From positions 1 through 5,030 of the forward strand of contig JAGOBX010000304.1 in NCBI GenBank assembly GCA_017999075.1: a DNA stretch of 5,030 bases, read 5' to 3'. The position numbers and the translations under genes were made by a program. The DNA comes from JAGOBX01 sp017999075 [NCBI: Candidatus Babelota bacterium]. GTDB taxonomy: Bacteria > JAGOBX01. Positions 1 through 5,030 of the stretch are shown in pieces. The notes under the pieces were generated by a model. It made no database searches, was not told the origin of the DNA, and saw only the letters and a program-made list of their open reading frames with translations. Numbering within the stretch: the first letter of the stretch is position 1; each line of letters opens with the position of its first letter.

Positions 1-443
1 GTTCTTCTTGTTCCACAGCAGGTGGAATCAAAACCACAACTTTTGCAGTATTAATATTAACTTTAATAGCAATGATAAAAGATAATGATAAAGTCGAATT
101 ATATCACAAACAAATACCTAAATACCTTATAAATAAAACTATTTCCGTAGTAACAATTTATTTTATCATAGTATTAATAACTACAGGGTTTATTCTCCAC
201 ATAGAACATAATAAACTAGGCGATAACTCTTTTGTAAAAGTTTTATTTGAAACTGTTTCTGCTATAGGTACAGTGGGATTAAGCATGGACGTAACTCCTA
301 AACTATCCGACATTTCAAAAACAATCTATATTTTTATTATGTTCATTGGAAGAATAGGTCTTTTATCTTTTGCTGTAGCATTTGTTTCAAAAGAAAAAAA
401 ATTTTATTATAAACTTCCTGAAGAAAAAGTTTTAATAGGTTAA
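1..443 (+). CDS. ktrB: Potassium uptake transporter subunit KtrB/TrkH family, C-terminal part (5' end outside window)
   Basis: This is the end of a membrane K+ channel-like subunit of the Ktr/Trk family, which takes up K+ together with a cytosolic RCK subunit (KtrA/TrkA). The frame is open from base 3 with no start codon that fits the family, so the gene enters from the left; 146 residues are visible. The first visible residues, SSCSTAGGIKTTTF, match the third pore-loop filter region (STxGGIK). A second pore loop carries SAIGTVGLS, the fourth filter motif with its conserved glycine. It is followed by a transmembrane helix with MFIGRIG, the conserved Arg segment of the last inner helix, and the family's usual short tail PEEKVLIG. 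The in-frame ATG at 72 is internal to this domain and is not the true start. KtrB is preferred over TrkH because of the TVGLS filter and the PEEK tail. No KtrA partner follows, so it may lie upstream or elsewhere. Confidence 0.9.
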   Translation, partial: SSCSTAGGIKTTTFAVLILTLIAMIKDNDKVELYHKQIPKYLINKTISVVTIYFIIVLITTGFILHIEHNKLGDNSFVKVLFETVSAIGTVGLSMDVTPKLSDISKTIYIFIMFIGRIGLLSFAVAFVSKEKKFYYKLPEEKVLIG

Positions 444-459
444 TAAAAAAAATATATAT

Positions 460-487
460 AAATTATTAATAAAATTGATAATTTTTT
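460..487 (+). terminator. Possible weak terminator after ktrB
   Basis: A 7-bp inverted repeat (AAATTAT at 460-466, ATAATTT at 478-484) with an 11-base loop runs into six Ts (482-487), sixteen bases after the ktrB stop. The stem is entirely A/T, so it would be unstable and could be chance in sequence this AT-rich. It is the only terminator-like structure between ktrB and the next gene. Confidence 0.25.
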
Positions 488-544
488 CATTTTTATTGCA
501 TTTTTCATATGAATTTGATATAGTTAAAATAAAAATATATTAGA

Positions 545-587
545 TTGTCATAATTGAAATATTTTATAATAAAATATTTAATATAAT
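545..587 (+). promoter_or_regulatory. Candidate promoter region of the kinase-panB-SH3 operon
   Basis: A perfect -10 hexamer TATAAT lies at 565-570, which would give a start of transcription near 577 and a leader of about 20 bases. TTGTCA at 545-550 is a 5/6 match to the -35 box, but it sits only 14 bases from that -10; it is 19 bases from an alternative TAAAAT at 570-575. A second TATAAT at 582-587 is so close to the ATG that it would give an almost leaderless mRNA. In DNA this AT-rich, -10 matches are common by chance, so which box is used is uncertain. Confidence 0.35.
557..579. repeat. 23-bp perfect palindrome over the putative -10 box
   Basis: Bases 557-567 (AAATATTTTAT) and 569-579 (ATAAAATATTT) are exact reverse complements around a central A at 568. 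The TATAAT at 565-570 sits across the centre. No T-tract follows, so it is not a normal terminator. Its symmetry and position would fit a dimeric regulator's operator, but an all-A/T palindrome may also arise by chance. Confidence 0.4.
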
Positions 588-592
588 AGGAA
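588..592 (+). promoter_or_regulatory. Ribosome binding site of the histidine kinase gene
   Basis: AGGAA lies 4 bases before the ATG at 597 (the AGG core ends 6 bases before it). It is the only purine-rich Shine-Dalgarno-like sequence upstream, and the next in-frame Met is about 120 codons on, inside the GAF domain, so it supports this start. Confidence 0.55.
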
Positions 593-596
593 ATAT

Positions 597-2162
597 ATGA
601 CCAATTTATACAATTTTCCTTCTCATTCATATAACTTAATAAAATTCTATTTAGCTATAGAATCATCAAGAACTCTGGATGAATTACTTAATACCATAGG
701 AAAAGAAATTTCTAAATTTCTTGATTCTGACAGAACATCATTATTTTTATATGATAAGGAAGATAACATTTTATACTCAAAAGTGGCTCAGGGGCTTGAC
801 AATGAAATTCTAAAAATTCAAATTGGCCAAGGAATTGCCGGATATGTTGCTCAAACAAGAAAATTTTTAATTTCAAATAACGTGTATGAATGCGAATATT
901 TCGACAAAAATTTTGACAAATTCACTAATTATAAAACAGAAAAAATTTTATGTATGCCATTAATAAACATGCAGCAGGAACTGGTTGGAGTAATACAGGT
1001 TTTAAACAAAACTGACGGTAATTTCGATGAGTTTGATATTGAAAAACTCAATAGTTTAACCACCATAGTCGCTGTTGCTCTCGACAATTCTAAATTATTT
1101 GATGAATTATCTGATTTAAAATCGTATAATGAAAACATAGTAAATTCCGTGAATTTATCTATTATAGTTATTGACAAGCATAACAAAATCAAATCATATA
1201 ATCAGCATTTTATAAAAAATTTCGGGACATTAACAGAAGTAAAAATTAATTCTGACATATTAACTACTTTAAATTTTATTGATAATATTTTCGAATTAAT
1301 TCTTGACGCAAGAGAAAACGGTTTTGTCAAAAAAAACGAAATTGATTCAATTATAAATGAAAAACAATATTACTTTAACATTCAATTAAGAAAACTTACT
1401 AACGACGAAGACAATATCCTTATATTACTTGATGATTCAACAGAACTCGTTTCATTAAAAAAATCTGAACATCTCGCTCTAATCGGCAAATTTTCATCAT
1501 CAATAATTCATGATATAAAATCTCCGATGTCCATTATAAGCGGATACGCTCAACTGATAAATTCGATAGAATCATCCAATGATGCAAAAAAATATTCCAG
1601 TATTATTATTGATGAAATAAACCGGCTTGTAAATATGTCAAGAGAAATACTTGATTTTTCAAAAGGAGAAATCAAGTTAAACCTTTCTTTAATTAAAATA
1701 GGCGATTTATTTCTGATGACTGAAAGCAATATAAAATATCAGTTTGAAAGCGAACAAATGTTTTTCGAATATATCCAAAAAGATAATCCTATTGTCAACA
1801 TAGATGTTGACCGTTTTAAACGTGTAATTTATAATATCACTTCAAACGCCAAAGCAGCTATGACTGCAGGCGGAAAATTTTCAATTAAAATTTTGTTTCA
1901 TGACAAAAATAAAAATTTTATCGATATAATTTTTTCTGATACCGGAGCTGGAATACCTGAAAAATTCAGGTCAAGAATTTTTGAACCATTCGTTTCATAC
2001 AATAAATTAACCGGTACAGGTTTAGGAATGGCAATAGTGAAAAAAGTCGTGGAAGAACATAACGGAACAATAATTTTAGAAAGTGAAATTAACAAAGGAA
2101 CAAATTTTATAATAACTCTTCCTGTATACAAACACATCAGTTCAAAAAAGGAAGAAAAATAA
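597..2162 (+). CDS. Cytosolic GAF-PAS sensor histidine kinase
   Basis: A 521-residue two-component sensor kinase that would autophosphorylate on His and pass the phosphate to a response regulator. Residues about 26-166 form a GAF domain, with the family pattern IGQGIAGYVAQT and PLINMQQELVGVIQVLNK. Residues about 172-286 look like a PAS domain (SIIVIDKHNKIKSYNQHF). The HisKA helix pair starts near 294, with H-box IIHDIKSP and phospho-acceptor H305. The ATPase domain is complete: N-box N413 and N417, G1 box DTGAGIP (448-454), F-box IFEPF (461-465) and G2 box GTGLG (473-477). No signal peptide or transmembrane segment is visible, so the input is probably a cytosolic ligand, redox state or protein. 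The position four residues after H305 is Ser where the phosphatase motif of many kinases has Thr or Asn. No response regulator is adjacent. The gene leads an apparent operon with panB one base downstream. The signal and the partner are unknown. Confidence 0.9.
   Translation: MTNLYNFPSHSYNLIKFYLAIESSRTLDELLNTIGKEISKFLDSDRTSLFLYDKEDNILYSKVAQGLDNEILKIQIGQGIAGYVAQTRKFLISNNVYECEYFDKNFDKFTNYKTEKILCMPLINMQQELVGVIQVLNKTDGNFDEFDIEKLNSLTTIVAVALDNSKLFDELSDLKSYNENIVNSVNLSIIVIDKHNKIKSYNQHFIKNFGTLTEVKINSDILTTLNFIDNIFELILDARENGFVKKNEIDSIINEKQYYFNIQLRKLTNDEDNILILLDDSTELVSLKKSEHLALIGKFSSSIIHDIKSPMSIISGYAQLINSIESSNDAKKYSSIIIDEINRLVNMSREILDFSKGEIKLNLSLIKIGDLFLMTESNIKYQFESEQMFFEYIQKDNPIVNIDVDRFKRVIYNITSNAKAAMTAGGKFSIKILFHDKNKNFIDIIFSDTGAGIPEKFRSRIFEPFVSYNKLTGTGLGMAIVKKVVEEHNGTIILESEINKGTNFIITLPVYKHISSKKEEK
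2148..2154 (+). promoter_or_regulatory. Ribosome binding site of panB inside the end of the kinase gene
   Basis: AAGGAAG ends 9 bases before the panB ATG at 2164 and lies within the last codons of the kinase. It is the strongest Shine-Dalgarno sequence in the window and fixes the panB start. It also suggests that translation of the two genes is coupled. Confidence 0.65.
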
Positions 2163-2163
2163 A

Positions 2164-3003
2164 ATGAGCAGAATTACAATCGAATCAATCAAACATAAAA
2201 AGGCTGAAAATCAAAAAATAACAGTTTTAACTGCATATGATTATTCTACAGCAAAATTATTGGATGACTGCGGTATTGATATTATTCTCATAGGCGATTC
2301 ATTAGGTATGACTATGCTCGGATATGATTCAACCATACCAGTTACTATGAAAGAAATTTTATACCATTCAAAAGCAGTTTCTAAAGCAGTTTCTAAAGCA
2401 TTAGTTTTATCTGATATGCCTTTTATGTCTTATCAAACATCTATTAAAAATGCAATTATAAATGCAGGAAAACTAATAAAAAAAAGCGGTGTAAACGCTG
2501 TAAAACTTGAAGGAGGCAAAGAGCTTGCGCCTTTGGTAAGCAGGCTTTCTGAAATTGGAATACCTGTTGCCGGACACATAGGATTAACTCCGCAATACAT
2601 AAATAATTTAAGCGGATACAAAGTTCAAGGAAAAACTAAAGATAAAATAAAATCGTTAATCGAAGACGCTTTAGTTTTAGAGGAATCCGGAGTTTTTGCA
2701 ATCATCTGTGAATGCATTCCTGAAGAAGTTGCAAAAATTATCACTGAAAAACTCAATATTCCTACAATCGGCATAGGCGCAGGAAAATATTGTGATGGTC
2801 AAGTTTTAGTTATTAATGATATTTTAGGACTATCCGGAGAGTTTCGTCCCAAATTTGTTAAGCAATACATTGATTTAAGCGTGAAAATCAAAGATGCAGT
2901 ACATAGTTTTAAAAAAGAAGTTGACGGTCTAACATTTCCTGATGAGCAACATTCTTTTCATATACCAAACCAAATTTTATTAGATGCAGGATTAGTAAAA
3001 TGA
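2164..3003 (+). CDS. panB: 3-methyl-2-oxobutanoate hydroxymethyltransferase (ketopantoate hydroxymethyltransferase)
   Basis: PanB transfers a hydroxymethyl group from 5,10-methylene-tetrahydrofolate to 3-methyl-2-oxobutanoate to make 2-dehydropantoate, the first committed step of pantothenate and CoA synthesis, in the cytosol. The 279-residue length is near that of E. coli PanB, and the protein aligns end to end. Visible motifs are TAYDYSTAKL (23-32), IGDSLGMT (43-50), SDMPFMSYQ (83-91), VKLEGG (113-118), GHIGLTPQ (137-144), GYKVQG (151-156) and IGIGAG (202-207). By alignment with the E. coli enzyme, D45, D84 and E116 are the Mg2+ ligands and E183 in the CECIP segment is the catalytic glutamate; all are present. 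One oddity is a perfect 12-bp tandem repeat at 2371-2400 giving KAVSKAVSKA where homologues usually have an Arg-Gly pair, without a change in length. The ATG is one base after the kinase stop. No panC, panD or panE is in the window. Confidence 0.97.
   Translation: MSRITIESIKHKKAENQKITVLTAYDYSTAKLLDDCGIDIILIGDSLGMTMLGYDSTIPVTMKEILYHSKAVSKAVSKALVLSDMPFMSYQTSIKNAIINAGKLIKKSGVNAVKLEGGKELAPLVSRLSEIGIPVAGHIGLTPQYINNLSGYKVQGKTKDKIKSLIEDALVLEESGVFAIICECIPEEVAKIITEKLNIPTIGIGAGKYCDGQVLVINDILGLSGEFRPKFVKQYIDLSVKIKDAVHSFKKEVDGLTFPDEQHSFHIPNQILLDAGLVK
2371..2400 (+). repeat. 12-bp tandem repeat (2.5 copies) within panB
   Basis: The unit AAAGCAGTTTCT occurs at 2371-2382 and 2383-2394, and the first six bases recur at 2395-2400. 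It stays in frame and encodes KAVS KAVS KA (PanB residues 70-79). The copies are identical at every base, including third codon positions. Confidence 0.9.
2988..2991 (+). promoter_or_regulatory. Ribosome binding site of the SH3-repeat gene inside panB
   Basis: AGGA lies 8 bases before the ATG at 3000, within the last codons of panB. It supports the start that overlaps the panB stop as ATGA, an arrangement typical of translational coupling. Confidence 0.5.
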
Positions 3004-4079
3004 AATTTTTAAAAATATTATTCATAATTATATTTGCAGGCTGTATTTTTGTTATAGGAAACTATGCAGGTTCAAAATTTGTAAATATTCAGTTAGAAAA
3101 TGTTGAACTCGGAGCGGAAAAAAACGATGAGAATGATGATGAAAGCGATGTAACAAAGGGGTTGGATCCTTCTAACGATCACATTAAAGACAATAATATA
3201 ATACTTATGGTTATAGCCAAATCCGCTGATATCAGAGAATACCACAGCGGAAGGTCAAAAACTATAGTTACCATGTATAACGGAGAATTATTAAAAAAAA
3301 TAGATTATTTTGCAGGATGGTTCAGAGTTATCACTACTACTGGAGAAGTCGGATGGTGCTATGAACAAAGCGTTAAACAAATAAAAAAAGATATTCCTGA
3401 CGGAGTATTTCCACAGGATATTTTTTCAATACCTGTTGATTCAACTGAATTAAAAGAAAAAATTATTTTAAAACGAAGGGTATTACTGCCTCTTATTCTG
3501 ACTAAGACTAAAGTTTCTCAGGTTCGTCAGGGGCCTTCTTCATTTTATAAAGTAATAGACAAAACTTACCGCGGAGAATTGCATTATGTTTATGCTTATT
3601 CCGAAGGGTGGTTTGAAATACTAATGCCGTCCGGAGATTTCGGGTGGGTAAACAAAGACCATTTTGACACAATAAAAAATTATGATCCTGATAATGACGA
3701 ATTAACTTTCGGGATAACCGATACTTTTGAAAATATGTTTGTACCAATGCATTCAGTTAAAGGAATTGCTTCTTCATTAAAATTACATATAGGTCCGGAA
3801 CCGGAATTCAGCATTTTAAAAGAAGTAACCTCAAATCAGAATCTGCTTAGTTACGGAAGATCAGGAAAATGGTATCTTATTTATGACAGCTTCAATAAAA
3901 TCGCAGGATGGTCTCACAAAAAAAACCTTGAAATATCAAAATATATTAAATCTGTCCAGGATGATTTTTCAGAAGAAGATTCTGAGGAAACTCAAAGTTT
4001 AGAAACTCCTGTTTCAGAAACAGAAGAACAAAACAATCCTGAACAAATTAAACCTGAAAATGCCGAGGTAACTCAATAA
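3000..4079 (+). CDS. Membrane-anchored protein with three SH3-like (SH3b) repeats
   Basis: A 359-residue envelope protein of unknown specific role. Residues about 4-23 are a hydrophobic segment after a short basic start (MKFLK), acting as a signal or anchor. An acidic linker follows (about 39-60). Three diverged SH3-like units follow at about 68-126, 166-222 and 254-312. Each ends in the same pattern: aromatic GWF or KWY, a short turn, then GW (GWFRVI..GEVGW, GWFEIL..GDFGW, KWYLIY..IAGW). Bacterial SH3 domains of this kind usually bind cell-wall or other envelope ligands; no catalytic domain (peptidase or amidase) is attached. The last 38 residues are a Glu/Gln/Pro-rich, probably disordered tail. 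FAGC at 12-15 resembles a lipobox, but strong hydrophobicity continues after the Cys, which favours an uncleaved anchor. The gene overlaps panB by four bases and ends in a terminator, so it is the last gene of the operon. Confidence 0.8.
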   Translation: MKFLKILFIIIFAGCIFVIGNYAGSKFVNIQLENVELGAEKNDENDDESDVTKGLDPSNDHIKDNNIILMVIAKSADIREYHSGRSKTIVTMYNGELLKKIDYFAGWFRVITTTGEVGWCYEQSVKQIKKDIPDGVFPQDIFSIPVDSTELKEKIILKRRVLLPLILTKTKVSQVRQGPSSFYKVIDKTYRGELHYVYAYSEGWFEILMPSGDFGWVNKDHFDTIKNYDPDNDELTFGITDTFENMFVPMHSVKGIASSLKLHIGPEPEFSILKEVTSNQNLLSYGRSGKWYLIYDSFNKIAGWSHKKNLEISKYIKSVQDDFSEEDSEETQSLETPVSETEEQNNPEQIKPENAEVTQ

Positions 4080-4143
4080 AATATTTAATTTTATCACTTT
4101 AACAATTTAATTTTTAAAAAGTGATAAAATTAAATATTTTTTT
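4078..4143 (+). terminator. Intrinsic terminator of the kinase-panB-SH3 operon
   Basis: Bases 4078-4100 and 4118-4140 are perfectly complementary, giving a 23-bp stem with a 17-base loop. A run of seven Ts (4137-4143) overlaps and follows the right arm. The left arm begins inside the TAA stop of the SH3 gene. Only two of the 23 pairs are G-C (C4095-G4123 and C4097-G4121, both in the part nearest the loop), so stability comes from length. On the opposite strand the stem is followed by only a short T-run, so it acts mainly on + strand transcripts. Confidence 0.8.
4122..4130 (+). promoter_or_regulatory. Possible extended -10 element for the methyltransferase gene, inside the terminator stem
   Basis: TGATAAAAT reads as an extended -10 (TG, one base, then TAAAAT, a 5/6 match to TATAAT). 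It would start transcription near 4137, about a dozen bases before the ATG at 4150. TTAACA at 4099-4104 resembles a -35 box, but the spacing of 20 bases is long. This is a sequence match only; it lies in a repeat arm whose main role looks like termination. Confidence 0.25.
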
Positions 4144-4149
4144 AAAAAC

Positions 4150-4980
4150 ATGAGTTTTCTTAAACAGATCAAATCAATCATTGAATCTCAAAAAAACATT
4201 TTTCGTTATTCAATGTTTAATTATAAAAAAACACATTGTGAAAAAGAATTATTTCATTATATAGAATCTTATAATTCAAATTTATCAAATCTGTTTACAA
4301 AATTCAAAACAAAAGAAATTGATTTAAAAAAATATAATTTTTTAGCCGAATCACTAAATGAAATCTACATTTTTTACACTGAAAAAAAATATTACGAACT
4401 TGCTGTTCTATCAAACAGTTTATATCATAAACTTTCAGAAACAATAGGTAATCCTATAAATGAAATTGATTATATTGTTTTTGAAAAAGACGGAACTTCA
4501 ATACATAAGCAAACCATTTCAAATCCGAAATCAGTTAATATTGTATTAGATAATATCCGTTCTCCATTCAATATAGGTTCAATTTTCAGAACTGCGGAAT
4601 CTTGCGGAAAAGTTGATGAGATTTATTTATGCGGTATCACTCCTACCCCAGATCATAACAGAGTTAAACGTTCCGCTATGAATACTGAAAATTCAATAAA
4701 ATGGTCGCATATTGTTTATACTGAAGAAATTATAAAAAAATTAAAATCCGACAATAAATCTATTTTCTCAGTTGAAACCACTTCAAAAAGCATAAATTAT
4801 AAATCAATCAATTACTCAGATTTTAGCAATATCGTTCTCGTTTTCGGAAACGAAGAATTCGGAATAAATCATTCTGTTCTTAACGAAAGCGATTATATTA
4901 TCAACATTCAAATGTTAGGGAAAAAAAATTCTTTAAACGTAGCTGTGGCAGCAGGAATAATTTTATATAACCTTATTTAA
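4150..4980 (+). CDS. SpoU/TrmH-family (SPOUT) RNA methyltransferase with an atypical N-terminal region
   Basis: A 276-residue protein whose C-terminal half (about 128-276) is a SpoU-type methyltransferase domain; this family moves a methyl group from S-adenosylmethionine to the 2'-O of ribose in tRNA or rRNA. All three signature motifs are visible: motif 1 LDNIRSPFNIGSIFRTAES (133-151, with N141 and the catalytic-type R147), motif 2 VFGNEEFGI (231-239) and motif 3 MLGKKNSLNVAVAAGI (255-270, with N263). These form the knotted cofactor pocket and dimer interface. Residues 1-125 are Lys/Tyr/Asn-rich and probably helical, and do not resemble the usual L30e-like substrate-binding domain of RlmB-type enzymes, so the target RNA cannot be named. 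The stop is followed by nine Ts. The start is six bases after the terminator T-tract, with no Shine-Dalgarno sequence; the MSFLKQI start is chosen because the next Met is 21 codons on and has no better signal. Confidence 0.9.
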   Translation: MSFLKQIKSIIESQKNIFRYSMFNYKKTHCEKELFHYIESYNSNLSNLFTKFKTKEIDLKKYNFLAESLNEIYIFYTEKKYYELAVLSNSLYHKLSETIGNPINEIDYIVFEKDGTSIHKQTISNPKSVNIVLDNIRSPFNIGSIFRTAESCGKVDEIYLCGITPTPDHNRVKRSAMNTENSIKWSHIVYTEEIIKKLKSDNKSIFSVETTSKSINYKSINYSDFSNIVLVFGNEEFGINHSVLNESDYIINIQMLGKKNSLNVAVAAGIILYNLI

Positions 4981-5003
4981 TTTTTTTTTCAAATAAATAG
5001 GGT
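4970..5003. repeat. Hairpin spanning the methyltransferase stop codon, with a T-rich loop
   Basis: Bases 4970-4979 can pair with 4994-5003 (10 bp, one G-U pair at 4973/5000, two G-C pairs), leaving a 14-base loop that contains nine consecutive Ts (4981-4989). The T-run is in the loop and not after the stem, so this is not a standard intrinsic terminator. The rest of the window to 5030 is AT-rich with no recognisable feature. Confidence 0.35.
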
Positions 5004-5030
5004 ATAAAGATTCATAAAAAAATATTATAA

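Noticed and set aside
72-443. A 123-residue protein starting at the ATG at 72
   Set aside because: The frame is open upstream to the window edge and encodes the conserved STAGGIKTTT pore-loop segment before this Met, so it is an internal codon of a larger transporter gene.
929-1192. Minus-strand open frame of 87 codons inside the kinase gene
   Set aside because: It is antisense to the GAF domain coding sequence, has no recognisable domain and is explained by codon bias of the real gene.
1898-2137. Minus-strand open frame of 79 codons opposite the kinase ATPase domain
   Set aside because: It mirrors the conserved G1/F/G2 motifs of the real gene and shows no independent motif.
2433-2621. Minus-strand open frame of 62 codons inside panB
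   Set aside because: It is a shadow of the strongly conserved panB reading frame, with no supporting start signal.
3508-3747. Minus-strand open frame of 79 codons opposite the second SH3-like repeat
   Set aside because: No domain is recognisable and the + strand frame carries clear repeat structure.
571-4089. The 12-mer AAAATATTTAAT occurs both near the operon promoter (571-582) and in the terminator stem (4078-4089), hinting at a shared regulatory site
   Set aside because: The sequence is pure A/T and such 12-mers recur by chance in intergenic DNA of this composition; nothing flanking is shared.
4078-4143. The long inverted repeat as the end of a mobile element or a MITE
   Set aside because: There is only one copy in the window, no flanking target duplication is visible, and the T-tract and position right after a stop codon fit a terminator.
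1-5030. A defence, toxin-antitoxin or CRISPR-type system
   Set aside because: All coding space is filled by recognisable transporter, signalling, biosynthetic, envelope and RNA-modification genes; no spaced repeat array or paired small toxin genes are present.

Overview
The window is a stretch of AT-rich bacterial chromosome (about 30 % GC judged from a few sampled lines, lower between genes). All five genes lie on the + strand and use the standard bacterial code; none needs UGA as a sense codon. The content is housekeeping and signalling: K+ uptake, a cytosolic sensor kinase, pantothenate synthesis, an envelope SH3-like protein and an RNA methyltransferase. I see no phage, insertion sequence, CRISPR array, tRNA or rRNA. 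The lineage cannot be fixed from the sequence. A low-GC, host-associated or anaerobic bacterium with an envelope compartment would fit, for example a gut Melainabacteria-type lineage, but this is a guess.

Layout: (1) Bases 1-443 hold the C-terminal third or so of a KtrB/TrkH-type potassium transporter cut by the window edge. (2) Bases 444-596 are a very AT-rich intergenic region with a weak possible terminator for ktrB, a 23-bp palindrome covering a perfect TATAAT, and a short Shine-Dalgarno sequence. (3) Bases 597-4079 hold three tightly packed genes that look like one operon: a soluble GAF-PAS-histidine kinase, panB, and a membrane-anchored protein with three SH3-like repeats. The kinase and panB are separated by one base, and panB and the SH3 gene overlap by four bases (ATGA). 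(4) A perfect 23-bp stem with a T-tract ends the operon at 4078-4143. (5) A SpoU/TrmH-family (SPOUT) RNA methyltransferase starts only six bases after that T-tract, with no visible Shine-Dalgarno sequence. The last 50 bases are AT-rich non-coding sequence with one odd hairpin.

How the genes work together: the kinase has no transmembrane segment and no response regulator beside it in the window, so it probably senses a cytosolic signal and passes phosphate to a partner encoded elsewhere. Its co-transcription with panB (first committed step to pantothenate and CoA) and an envelope protein is clear from spacing, but no direct functional link can be shown; a shared transcript of convenience is as likely as a pathway. 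Nothing here amounts to a clearly new system. The most useful leads are the terminator/start arrangement before the methyltransferase, the palindrome over the operon's likely promoter, the unusual N-terminal region of the methyltransferase, and a 12-bp tandem repeat in panB that replaces a normally conserved motif.
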